Assembly (NCBI GenBank): GCA_963969595.1
Contig: OZ018413.1
Coordinates: forward strand, 6,414,711 to 6,478,710
DNA length: 64,000 bases
Direction: 5' to 3'
DNA from: Neckera pumila
Taxonomy: Eukaryota > Streptophyta > Bryopsida > Hypnales > Neckeraceae
This document shows, piece by piece, positions 10,646-21,636 of the stretch (position 1 is its first letter; every line of letters starts with the position of its first letter). The notes beneath the pieces are model-generated. The model had not been told where the DNA came from. It saw only the letters and a list, made by a program, of their open reading frames with translations, and did no database searches. The position numbers and the translations under genes are program-made.

Positions 10646-13600
10646 ACTTGTCTTTGTTGACTACTCTAGATTTGAGTGGATGTTCAAGCCTGGCGCCCTT
10701 GCCAAGGGAAGTGGAGAACTTGTCTTCCTTGACCACTCTAGGTTTGAGTGACTGTGAAAGCTTGGTGGCCTTGCCGAAGGAAGTGGGGGAGATGTTTTCA
10801 TTGACCACTCTAATTTTGTATAAGTGTTCAAGGTTGGCGGTCTTGTCGAAGGAAGTGGGGAACTTGTCTTCCTTGACTACTCTAGATTTGAGTGGGTGTT
10901 CAAGATTGGTGGCCTTGCCAAAGGAAGTGGGGAACTTATCTTCCTTGACCACTCTAGATTTGAGTGGGTGTTGAAGCTTGGTGGCCTTGCCTCAGGAAGT
11001 GGGGAACTTGTCTTTATTGACCACTCTAGATTTGAGTGGATGTTCAAGCTTGGCGGCCTTGCCAAAGGAAGTGGAGAACTTGTCTTCCTCTACCACTTTA
11101 GGCTTGAGTGACTTTGAAAGCTTGGTGGCCTTGTCGAAGGAAGTGGGGGAATTGTCTTCATTGACCACTCTAACTTTGTATAAGTGTTCAAGGTTGGCGG
11201 TCTTGCCAAAGGAAGTGGGGAACTTGTCTTTGTCGACCACTCTGTTTTTGAGTGGGTGATCACGCTTGGCGGCCTTGCCAAAGGAAGTGGGGAACTTCTC
11301 TTCTTTGACTAGTCTAGATTTGAATGGATGTTCACAATTAGAAGTCTTGCTAAAGGAAGTGGGGAACTTATCTTCCTTGTATACACTATATTTGTCAGGT
11401 TGTTTGAGGTTGACATCTTTGCCCAGGGAAATGGGGATTTTGTCTTCGTTGACCACTCTTGATTTGAACTAGTGTAAAAGCTTGATGGCTTTGCCAAGAG
11501 AAGTGGGGAACTTGTCTTTCTTGATCACTCTAGGTTTGAGTGGGTGTTCAAGCTTGGCGGCCTTGCCAAAGGAAGTGGGAAACTTGTCTTCCTTGACCAC
11601 TCTAGATTTGAGTGAGTGTGACAGCTTGGCGGCCTTGCTGAAGGAAGTGGGGAACTTGTCTTCTTTGACTACTCTACGTTTGAAATGGTGTTTGAGGTTG
11701 GCGGCCTTGCCAAAGGAAGTGGAAAACTTGTCTTCCTTGACCACTCTAGATCTGAGTAGGTGTTCAAAATTGGCGGCCTTGCCAAAGGAAGTGGGAAACT
11801 TGTCTTCCTTGACCACTCTAGATTTGAGTAGGTGTTCAAGATTGTTGGCCTTGCCAAAAGAGGTGGGGAACTTGTCTTCGTTGACCACTCTAGATTTGAG
11901 AGAGTGCGACAGCTTGGCAGCCTTGCCGAAGGATGTGGGGAACTTGTCTTCCTTGACCACTTTAGATTTGAGTGGGTGTTCAAGCTTGGCGGCCTTGCCA
12001 AAGGAAGTGGGAAACTTGTCTTTGTTGACCATTCTAAATTTGAGTGGGTGTTCAAGCTTGGCGGCCTTGCCAAAGGAAGTGGGGAACTTGTCTTCGTTGA
12101 CCACTCTGTTTTTGAGTGGGTGTTTAAACTTGGCAGCCGTGCTGAAGGAAGTGGAGAACTTGTCTTTGTTGACCACTCTATTTTGGAGTGGGTGTGACAG
12201 CTTGGCGGCCTTGCCAAAGGAAGTGGGAAACTTGTCTTTCTTGACCACTCTAGATTTGAGTAGGTGTTCAAGATTGGCGGCCTTGCCAAAAGAGGTGGGG
12301 AACTAATCTTCCTTGACCACTCTAGATTTGAGAGAGTGTGATAGCTTGGCGGCCTTGCTGGAGGAAGTGGGGAACTTGTCTTCCTTGACCACTTTAGATT
12401 TGAGTGAATGTGACAGCTTGGCGGCCTTGCCGAAGGAAGTGGGGAACTGGTCTTCCTTGACCACTCTAGATTTGAGTGGGTGTTCAAGCTTGGCAGCCTT
12501 GCCAAAAGAGGTGGGGAACTTGTCTTCCTTGACCATTCTAGATTTGAGAGAGTGTGATAGCTTGGCAGCCTTGCCAAAGGAAGTGGGGAACTTGTCTTCC
12601 TTGACCACTCTAGATTTGAGTAGGTGTTCAAGCTTGGTGGCCTTGCTGGAAGAAGTGGGGAACTTGTCTTTGTTGACCATTCTAGATTTGAGAGAGTGTG
12701 AGAGCTTGGCGGCCTTGGCGAAGGAAGTGGGGAACTTGTCTTCCTTGACCACTCTAGATTTGAGGGAATGTGACAGCTTGGCGGCCTTGCCGAAGGAAGT
12801 GGGGAACTTGTCTTCCTTGACCACTCTAGATTTGAGTGGGTGTTCAAGCTTGGCGGCCTTGCCAAAGGAAGTGGGGAACTTGTCTTCCTTGACCACTTTA
12901 GATTTGAGTAGGTGTTCAAGCTTGGCAGCCTTGCCAAAGGAAGTGGGGAACTTGTCTTCGTTGACCACTCTGTTTTTGAGTGGGTGTTCAAGCTTGGCGG
13001 CCTTGCCAAAGGAAGTGGGGAACTTGTCTTCCTTGACCACTCTAGAGTTGAGTGGATGTTCACAGTTAGAAGCCTTGCCAAAGGAAGTGGGGAACTTATC
13101 TTCCTTGCATATTCTATATCAGAGTGTTTGAGGATTACAGCTATACAAAGGGAATTGGGGATCTTGTCTTCCTTTATCGCTCTTGATTTGAATCGTTGTA
13201 AAATCTTGATAGCTTTTCCAAAGGAAGTAGAGAACTTGTCTTCCTTGACCACTCTAGATTTGAGTTGGTGTTCAAGCTTGGCGGCCTTGCCAAAGGAAGT
13301 GGGGAACTTGTCTTCCTTGACCACTCTAGAGTTGAGTGGATGTTCACAGTTAGAAGCCTTGCCAAAGGAAGTGGGGAACTTATCTTCTTTGTATATTCTA
13401 TATCAGAGTGTTTGAGGGTTACAGCTATACCAAGGGAAATGGGATCTTGTCTTCCTTCATCGTTCTCGTCGCTCTCAATTTGAATCGTTGTAAAAGCTTG
13501 ATGGCTTTGCCAAGAGAAGTGGGGAACTTGTCTTTCTTGATTAGTCTAGGTTTGAGTGGGTGTTCAAGCTTGGTGGCCTTGCCGGAGGAAGTGGAGAACT

Positions 13601-14069
13601 TGTCTTCCTTGACTAGTCTAAATTTGAGTGGGTGTTCAAGCTTGGTGGCCTTGCCGGAGGAAGTGGAGAACTTGTCTTCCGTGACTAGTCTAAATTTGAG
13701 TGGGTGTTCAAGCTTGGTGGCCTTGCTGGAGGAAGTGGGGAACTTGTTTTCATTGACCACTCCAGATTTGAGTTGGTGTTCAAGCTTGGCGGCCTTGCCA
13801 AAGAAAGTGGGGAACTTGACTTCTTTGACCACTCTACGTTTGAAATGGTGTTGGAGGTTGGCGGCCTTGCCAAAGGAAGTGGGAAACTTGTCTTCCTTGA
13901 CCACTCTAGGTTTGAGTGAGTGTGAAAGCTTGGTGGCCTTGCCAAAGGAAGTGGGGGAGTTGTCTTCATTGACCACTCTAGCTTTGTGTAAGTGTTCAAG
14001 GTTGGCGGCCTTGCCAAAGGAAGTGGGGGACTTGTCTTCCTTGACCACTCTAGTTTTGATTGAGTGTGA
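10646..14069 (+). pseudogene. Decayed 3' half of the LRR exon
   Basis: The LRR pattern continues without interruption but the frame is broken repeatedly: a +5 frameshift near 10650, TGA at 10972-10974, TGA at 11257-11259, TAG at 11470-11472, TAA at 12304-12306, and frameshifts near 13120 and 13405-13440. Several stops are single-base changes of repeat-consensus codons, such as TCA to TGA and TGT to TGA. Reading resumes in the same frame after each nonsense change. The array is finally cut at 14069 by a CACTA element. About 47 units lie in this part. Confidence 0.85.
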
Positions 14070-16302
14070 CACTACAAGAAATTGGGGGTATGAATGACTG
14101 CGGAAGAATGACTGCGGAAGAATGACTGGTTGTCCAAGATGACTAGAGAATGACTGGGACTTCTGTAATTGCACCATTCCGGCATTATAAAAATGGGAAA
14201 GTCATTTGGCAGTGGCGACTGCAACTGGAGGATGAAGACGAGACAAAGCCGGGATGACTTTGTGGTTTTCTGTTAAAGGCGCCATCCTACTATTAGCGAT
14301 GAAAGGTGGGAAGCCGACATGCCAACCTCAGCTATTAATGAGTAAGGCTCAGTCATACATTGTGACTTGATTTCACTAAATGGAGATTGAAAAATGACTT
14401 CCAGTGCTGGAAACACGCGTTCTGAAAATTAGCACAATACTGATGTGGAAGGCAATGATTGGCAACCTAGTGGGCAGTGATTGCTCCCACTGCTAAAGTT
14501 GCAGCAAAGTCATACGCAAGGATCACGTATGAATGTAAAAGTAGTGCAGTCCTCGAAAATGACTGGAGAATGACGTACAAGTCAATTGCGCTATATTACC
14601 GAGTCTTTCTTGTAGTATAAATGTAAATGTCCCTGCACGCAGGGGCAGGCCTTGAAATTTTGATCTTAACAATTGTACAAATCAACAGTTGTGTGCCTCA
14701 TGCACAAAACATTGGCACACGTTGATGCAAAACATTGGTCCATAGGAGCTGTTGAAAAATTGCTAAATGTCACTTGCAACAAAGAAGTAAAAAAAAAGTC
14801 AAAGTTAGACAGAAGTGACATTATGAACGGTTTGCGGAAACTTGTGATTTTAAAAGCCAATAACTTTCCTCCTTGAAAAGACACGTTGTTGCCCTTCAGT
14901 AAAGTGTTTTAATGCGGGTCCTTGACACCCGTTTCTTAGCATCTAGTTATTGAAGATACAAACGCATTCAATATGCATTTTCTACCTTGAATTTGCATTT
15001 AAAGTACTCCATCTTGTTGTAGTGCACGGTGAAGGACTGAATTGCGAAAACAACTCAAAAATGACTAACGGATTACTTTTGCACTACCGACAATCGGATA
15101 TACAACTTGGCATTTCCACAAACTGCATATTTGACAATTTTAGAAGACTCTGGACATCATGTACAATCATCATCATACTTTCTTTGCATGAAGTCAAGAG
15201 ACCTAAAACAACTATATACGTCCTTATTTTGAAGAAGCCAAATAGGTGACCCTAGTATTCTTCATGTATCAATCATGTCTAGTCCATTTAGCGAATTTGT
15301 CTATAACTTTTGATTTGAAGCTCAAACGTAAAATGGATTTTTGGAGATGAAAGTAAGGTTGATTTTCTAACTTTTATTAGTTTGAAGCTTTTTGAAAAAA
15401 ATTAATCTACTATGCCTCAATGAGGTTTGAAATTTTACTTGTAACAAAATTCCTGCATTTTTACATATCCCACATGGTTTGTCTTGCCTCCTACTATCCC
15501 ACTTCTATTAAAGGCTTGTCAGTTAATCTCTTTATACTCACACACTAAATGGATTTGGAAGCCATGCAAAAACATAAGCCAAATATAATGTATATCTAGT
15601 GTATGTTGTATGTTGTATTGTATAATGTATATGGCATATTGTGTATTGTATTTGATATATTAGGTACGGTGTATTGCTTTGGAACTTTGAATATATGACT
15701 ACACCTTGTCTATTTGTCATTATATTTCTTTTTGTAAGCAATGCATTGCTGCAAATAAAAAATGACAGCAAAAAATGACTTTTTGTATCTTCGGAGAATA
15801 TCCTAAACTTCAAATCCATATCACTTCAGAACGACTACATGCATCATTCAATAATGATTGGGAAATCTTGAAAATACCCCCTACAAATGACTGCAAAATA
15901 ACTGGACACGTGTCAGAGCATCACTTGCCCGTTGAAGATAAAATCGCAATAATAACTAAAGAATGACTGGACACGTGTCAGCCTCACACTAGTCAACACA
16001 ACTCCCTCATGATTGCAAAATGATTGTAGAATGACTCACGGTCGACCGAATTTTTCAAAAAAAGGGCAACTGCCCGCCTTTTCCAAAAAAAACTATCCCG
16101 AATCCTGAATGCCACGTAGACCATCCCATCTTTTCTTCATCCAAGTCCAAATTTGTTGGTGATAATAAACTTGCAGTCATTAAAATAGTCACTTGTCCTC
16201 AATGACTTCAGGGTCTCAAGTTGTTCTCCAATCATTATTGTCCGGTATGACTTCTAGGCAGTCATACATTGCAGTCATTTATACCTTCAATTTCTTGTAG
16301 TG
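14070..16302. mobile_element. Non-autonomous CACTA element inserted in the LRR array (TSD TGA)
   Basis: The ends are CACTACAAGAAATTGGGGGT and its inverted counterpart (reverse complement CACTACAAGAAATTGAAGGT), with inverted similarity continuing for over 30 bp. The element is flanked by TGA at 14067-14069 and 16303-16305, the 3-bp duplication typical of CACTA (En/Spm) transposons. Removing the element and one TGA restores GTGTGACAGCTTGGCGGCC, a normal array junction. Multiple subterminal AATGACTG motifs occur in opposite orientations at the two ends, as expected for transposase-binding repeats. It is 2233 bp long with no transposase-like ORF, so it depends on another element. Confidence 0.95.
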
Positions 16303-16505
16303 TGACAGCTTGGCGGCCTTGTCGAAGGAAGTGGAGAACTTGTCTTCCTTGACCACTCTAGATTTGAGTGGGTGTTCAAGCTTAGCGGCCTTGCCCCAGG
16401 AAGTGAGGAATTTGTCTTCTTTGACTATTTTCTATAAGTGATGTTCAAGCTTGGCGGCCTTGCCAAAGGATGGAGGGGAGGTTGTCTTTTTTGACTACTC
16501 TCTAT
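16303..16505 (+). pseudogene. Distal tail of the LRR array
   Basis: Nearly three further degenerate 72-bp LRR units continue the array beyond the CACTA insertion, still in the LSSLTTLDLSGCSSLAALP pattern. The frame then meets TGA shortly after (near 16440), and similarity to the repeat fades by about 16505. This is the 3' limit of recognisable LRR sequence. Confidence 0.8.
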
Positions 16506-17190
16506 TTTACATTAAATGTCATTGTTGGCATAATATGAGTGGTTATATTTGGAGGCCTTACCTAAGGAAGTAGAGACTTTGGGGTGGTAGGAAGTAAAAC
16601 AACGCATAGGAAATATGTAAATTTGAATGAGTAGAAGCTTCAACCACTCATAATTAAGTCAAATGTAGGAATTGTGTTTGAAGTAAAAATTTTAGACCTC
16701 ATTTAGGCATAGTAGGATAACTTTTCTCAAAATACTTTGAACTAAAAAAGTTGTTAAATGAAGATGAATTTCATCTCCAAAAAATCATTTGGTATTTTGA
16801 GTCTTCAATCAAAAGTTATGGACAAATTTTAGAGAGGGGTTGGAAGGAACATTTTCTTTAAAATTCTTAAACATCCTCTTTGAATTTTGTTCATAAATTT
16901 TTATTGGAGGCTTGAAATATCAAACAATTTTTTGGAGATGAAACTTATATTAATAGTTCAAAGTTTTTTGAAAAGGTTATTCTACTATGCCTAAATGAGC
17001 TCTAAAATTCTATTTTAAATTCAATTTCTATTATTTTTTGACTGAACTATAAGTAGTTGAGAAACTACAAATTTACTTTATTTATTCCACATGGATTGTT
17101 CTACCTCCTACCACCCCATGTGTATATAAAGAGTTGTCTTCTACCTTGAAAACTCAAGATAAGTTATTGATGGCAAATGGTTAGATTACA
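16506..17190. other. AT-rich spacer, nothing recognised
   Basis: Stops in all frames, no TIR or domain signal. Confidence 0.5.
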
Positions 17191-17590
17191 TTAACCCCTA
17201 AAGTTCCATTATTATGTTTTCATTGAAAATGCTCAAAAACTGCCATTTTTAGTACAAGTATCCAATTTTCAAGAGAAAATCTTTTTTTTGACACATGTAG
17301 CCGTAGGATCTTGTAGTACGTTGACTTGAGAACATGTGGTAAAAATTCCAGAAATTTTTGTGACGTGGATTGCAAGATATAAGCATTCAAATTCCTTGAA
17401 ATTGTTTTTTTGGCCCTGCAAAAAACAAGGCAGCTGCACTTCACAAGCTCACTTTTCAATGAAAAATGTCCAAAATGATGGTGCTTCTTTGGATTTTTTT
17501 TTCTAGACAAGTTGGCTACATGCTTGAAAACTTTCACTTCATTTGGAATTGTCCAACATATAGGAAAAAAATAGTAAATAGATAGTAGTA
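17191..17590. repeat. Diverged copy of the TTAACCCC-end repeat family
   Basis: It begins TTAACCCCTAAAGTTCCA, like both ends of the element at 59927-60852. It shares further landmarks with the reverse complement of 60620-60852: CTCAAAAACTGCCATTTT, ACATGTGGTAAAAATTC and AGCATTCAAA in the same order. Only one end is clear, so this is probably a truncated or partial copy. Confidence 0.55.
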
Positions 17591-17631
17591 GAGAATGATT
17601 CAAAATACTAAATTGTCAAGAATTTAATTAT

Positions 17632-17868
17632 CACTATAAGAAACCCTCATTTTAGGTGACATTAGCATAACTCAAGCATACGCATTTTTGTGGACGCAAA
17701 ATAAAACAACTTGTGATTTTATGTCAATAATAACGTCCAAGGGAATATCTGGATGTTACATTGGACGTTATTATTGATAGAAAAACACAAGTTGTTTTAT
17801 TTTGCACCCACAAAAATGCGTCTGCTTAGATATGCTAACTTCACCTAAAACGCGGATTTTTTATAGTG
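17632..17868. mobile_element. CACTA-ended hairpin MITE (TSD TAT)
   Basis: A 237-bp near-palindrome. The left end starts CACTATAAGAAACCCTCATT and the reverse complement of the right end CACTATAAAAAATCCGCGTT. The arms match over about 100 bp (for example GCAAAATAAAACAACTTGTG in both) around a small loop near 17750. TAT flanks each side (17629-17631, 17869-17871). Terminal CACTA plus a 3-bp TSD place it with CACTA-derived MITEs. A transcript would fold into a long hairpin. Confidence 0.9.
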
Positions 17869-18429
17869 TATAGAATTGAAAAATGCCAATTCCAGTGGTT
17901 GCAACGTTATAATAAACAATCTACATCCTACTATTTTATTTTTTTCAAAAAATATTGAAAATTGAGTAAGATAAAGGACTTCAAAGTTATTTTAGAGTAG
18001 AGAATCCATAACTGCCCACAAACTACAAATCTTCATAACTTTTGAGTCATTGATCAAAATGGGATGATTCAAAGTTTTCCACATATACGTAATTCTAGAA
18101 AACCAATCTCAAATTTTTGTTTTTGAAAAAAGTGATTTTTTTTATTTGCCCAAAGCCCCAAACTGCCCCTTAACGAAAAAAAGTAACACATTAGGCCATA
18201 ATTTTTTACTCACATTTCCAAATGTTATGAAATTTAATGCATATGAAAGATATTCCTTACGCCTACCTTCTATTAAGATTTCAGCCTATAATATGGAAAT
18301 TTCTAGTTACACGTGCCTGCCCAAACTTTCTATATAGCTAAAAAACGCATGCCGGTCTTCTAGGAATTAATGTATTACTCATTGCATTGTTGGATTTTGG
18401 GCAAATCATCTTCCTCTACAAATAAGGTA
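17869..18429. other. AT-rich spacer, nothing recognised
   Basis: No supported gene; a short frame at 18146-18337 has no domain features. Confidence 0.5.
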
Positions 18430-18568
18430 ATAGGCTCTGAAATCGCACAGGCTGTAAAATCGCCTACCCTACTCAAATGTACATTTCTTGTATATGTTGT
18501 TTTTTCATAGCCTTTAGCAATGTACAAACAATGTACATTTTAGGGGGTGGGCGATTTTAGAGCCCTAT
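18430..18568. repeat. Short inverted-repeat element
   Basis: The left end ATAGGCTCTGAAATCGC and the reverse complement of the right end ATAGGGCTCTAAAATCGCCC are inverted copies, followed inward on both sides by a CCTA(C)CCCTA-like stretch and AAATGTACATT. This makes a MITE-like fold-back of about 139 bp. No target duplication was found. Confidence 0.5.
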
Positions 18569-20966
18569 GCCACTTCAACTTCAAATTTTCATAACTAATT
18601 CCAAAAAGCTCTAAAAAAACTGAAACAATTTGGATTAGATTCCAATTCTTCTTGTCTTTCAAGGAAAATTTACTGAAAATTATTTCAAGAAGTTTTGCCT
18701 CCCCAAATTCACTTTCAGCTCTTAAATGAGCAATTTTTGGACCTATAACCTTATTTGTTGATTCATATGTTTGGTCCTAGAATTAATAAAAAAAATGGTG
18801 TACACCATAATGTCCTACCACCACCCCATACCAAAGCTTACGTTAATGCTACGGATGAATTTCATGAATGAGGACTCTAGAGAGGAAAAGGCAACCTCTC
18901 TAAAAGGCTACAGTAGTCTCGGGGTGTGTGTGCCTTAAAAAAATAAGGATATATGAGCGACCAACCACTATTTTATAGGGGGCTATTACTTTTTTTTTTT
19001 TTTTTTTTTCACATGCTACAATTATGTAATTTTCTAATTTGGGTTAATAGAGAAGGGGCTTGCATTACTTACAATTCCAATTTTCTATGAATAAATGATA
19101 TGGTAAATTAGATTGAAAAATTATTCTACTATAATTTTGGCCAAAAATTGAATGGGGTGGTTTGGTTTAGGGAATGTTCTTGACATATATAATGCAGCAT
19201 GGACCCAAAAAATGTTGAGAAAATTTCAGGCCAACGACAATTTAAGTTACAACGAAATTTGACAGAAGAAAGCTTTTACTCCAAAAAAAACTTTGGTGTC
19301 ACCCTTTACTTGATATCTCACAAGATTCATTCTCATGTGGGAGCTGTATTAGGACACACATCAAACATAGTTTTCGTACACAATGATGGAGTAAGAAAAA
19401 TAATGCTCATTGTGTTTACAAACACAGTGAATGGGACCAAAGTTAGCATTGCCAAAGACTATGCGCATGCGCAAATCCGCATAAGTATCGCTGGAGTTGC
19501 AAAAAAATGGACTGAGTAGCTCCGGCCGCCCCACATCATCCTCCACAGAGTACAATCTGATCTTGTAATTGAGCGCCATCATCCATGCCCCTAAACCCTG
19601 CGTTCAACAAATCGAATCTGTCATTACACCACGCAACACATCTGGATCCAGAACGCAAGAGCAACACACCCTAAACCCTGAAAGGTAAACCACAAATTAA
19701 CAAGAGCCTGAAGACCACAAGACAACCGCAATACAAAACCCTACGTTGCCCAATTCAGAGACTAGCAATACCTCAAAGCAGTAGGTGCCAAGATGATCGC
19801 AGCGACCCCAGGCACCATGTGACGCTGTCACGTAAGAAAAAGACACAGAAAAAACAATTCCCCAAACCCTGAAGTCGTAAAGCCTAAAACCAAAACACAG
19901 AATTGCACCAAACCGTGACGGATTTGCAACAAAACGTAACGAGGGCTGCTTGGGGATGCTCCCAACGAACCAACCGTAGCCAAACAACAAAATTGATTGC
20001 ACAAACCCGTAGCCAAACAACAAAATTGATTGCACAAACCGTAAACCCTACACGCACAACACAGATCCAACGAAATTGATTGCACAAACCGTAAACCCTA
20101 CACGCACAACACAGATCCGCCCCAAACCGTAACGAGGGCTGCTGTGGGACATCCGAAACTGAACGGGCGCACAAACCGTAAACCCCGTATCCAGCAAACT
20201 GAGGTCCTTGCACAAACCCTCCACCTCGTCCAAAGCAAATTGATTGCACAAACCCTCCACCTCGTCGACAGCAAACTCAGGTCCTTGCACACGCCACGGC
20301 CGGATTCTTGCACACGTCGGGAGATTGCACCCAGTCCCGACCAATTGAACAAACCCTAAACCTCTTCCTTGCAAACTCAGACGCAACGGTCGGCTTCAAG
20401 TGAACTGACCCCTAAGCCGAGTTGAACCAGATTGCCTTGACCCCTAAGCCGAAAACCCCATCACTGAGCCAGATTGCCCTGACCCCTAAGCGCAGTAAAC
20501 CATCACTGAGTACCCTAAACGAGATCTGCACAATCTTGTATTCTGTAATATTAAATCATACTCCGTATTAACTTACAGTAGTCAGACCCTAAATTATGTA
20601 TCCATGTACAATGTATAACACTTAGTTGTAAGAGTAGTTAAGTCACTGTAGGAATCCGAGAGTCTTACATGAACTAAGATGTATATTTCCTATAGTACAA
20701 TAAGCAATTTCAGACATTTGGCCAAAGAACTTAATATAAAGGGGGCTATTTTAGTACTACTGCATTTTCTAATGGGGCCTATTATTCCATACCCTATAGT
20801 ACTTTAAAGACATCCAATGCCATATTCTATACCCTATAGTACTCTAAACTCTTTTATAATTTTTAGCCCAAATGAATAAAAAATACCCTATCATTTTTTC
20901 GCTCATAGTTTGCTAATCCGCCCGATGACTACACCCCCCGAGACAGTAGTACAGTACACTAAAAAG
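18569..20966. other. Non-genic region with T-tract and CCCTAAA-rich segment
   Basis: It contains a T homopolymer of about 22 bp near 18990-19010. From about 19590 to 20530 there is a less AT-rich segment with repeated AAACCCTA/ACCCTGA-like words and a short local duplication (GCACAAACCGTAAACCCTAC near 20033 and 20083). A frame at 19199-19519 encodes no recognisable protein. The segment could be an eroded transposon or a leader fragment; I cannot assign it. Confidence 0.4.
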
Positions 20967-21214
20967 TATATTTAGTGTTGGATTGTATTTAGTGTAATTA
21001 CCAGCCTACTCCTTCCATCATTTTCCTTGTCTTCAATCTTTTCCTTTGCAAATTCATTTTTATAATATGTTCTAATACTAAATGTAAACATTTTCTGATT
21101 TCAGATTTACCATAGAGTATATTTAGTATTAGAAATTACATTTTAAATTACTTTAGTAGGCTTAATGATATTTAGTATCATGGTTTGTAAATAGTGTCCC
21201 TAACACTAAATATA
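20967..21214. mobile_element. MITE-like element with short TIRs
   Basis: The left end TATATTTAGTGTTGG is matched by the inverted right end (reverse complement TATATTTAGTGTTAGG) 248 bp apart, and TTTAGT(A/G)T motifs recur inside. A TA target would fit a mariner-type MITE, but this is not proven. It abuts the point where recognisable gypsy sequence begins, so it may mark the truncation of that element. Confidence 0.5.
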
Positions 21215-21228
21215 GATGACCCTTAGAG

Positions 21229-21636
21229 GTGGAACTACCAAATAGAGTAGGACAGTCAATTCTTAAAGTAGACACTTGTAGTTCCACCAAGAATCGAAAA
21301 ATAGGAAGAAGTAAAGGTAGACCAAGTCGGAATACTAGGAAAGGTAGACGACAGGAACTGGATTTGAGTGATTCTCATCACTCCAATGAATCCAGTATCT
21401 CTGTACCCGTAGAAAGATTTAGGAATGGGGTAGAGCCAATTAGGATCCCTGAAGACATAAGTGAGGAGGTTAAAAGGAACTTGAGGATTTCGGAATCCAG
21501 TCGGCTGGAGAAAGATTTTTTCTGGTTCCAGTATGCCTGCCTTGACACGAAAAGTCAGATTTGATAACACCCCAGTTATCATTGAACCAGTAAAGAAAGG
21601 GAACGAGTACGACATCTTACAGGATATCAAGGATTA
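21229..21636 (+). pseudogene. gag C-terminal/linker remnant of the gypsy element
   Basis: A basic stretch (RKIGRSKGRPSRNTRKGRR) precedes a region ending in YDILQDIKD and KANVTIGQLL, wording typical of the junction between gag and protease in plant gypsy elements. The frame changes near 21540 and TAG at 21634-21636 interrupts it (probably CAG in the active form). The N-terminal gag is absent. Confidence 0.6.

Larger units (their letters stand above)
8307..14069 (+). repeat. 72-bp coding minisatellite (LRR array), about 80 units
   Basis: The array runs for 5.76 kb with a strict 72-bp period, typified by the anchors GGAAGTGGGGAACTTGTCTT, CCTTGACCACTCTAGATTTG and GTGTTCAAGCTTGG. Because the period is a multiple of three, frames without a stop stay open over long distances on both strands, giving large antisense frames with no independent meaning. 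Variant blocks recur (around 11340-11510, 13070-13230 and 13355-13525), showing higher-order duplication within the array. Confidence 0.95.

Noticed and set aside
8571..10952. 793-codon open frame on the minus strand (SRKTSSPLPLARPPSLNTHS pattern)
   Set aside because: It is the antisense shadow of the 72-bp LRR array; a period divisible by three keeps any stop-free frame open. No independent domain or start context.
11469..13324. Other long frames across the LRR array, both strands (VVKEDKFPTSFGKA and VFKLGGLAKGSGELVF patterns)
   Set aside because: Same cause: alternative frames of the tandem repeat.
8307..14069. CRISPR-like or satellite interpretation of the 72-bp array
   Set aside because: Units are contiguous without spacers, encode LRRs in frame with the kinase exon, and sit in a plant-type genomic context.
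19697..20386. Overlapping minus-strand frames rich in Cys, Phe and Leu
   Set aside because: Several frames overlap in the same GC-richer segment and share short internal repeats; none shows a domain.
19590..20530. Interstitial telomere (CCCTAAA-like words)
   Set aside because: The words are scattered and not in a tandem heptamer array; more likely chance or an eroded element.
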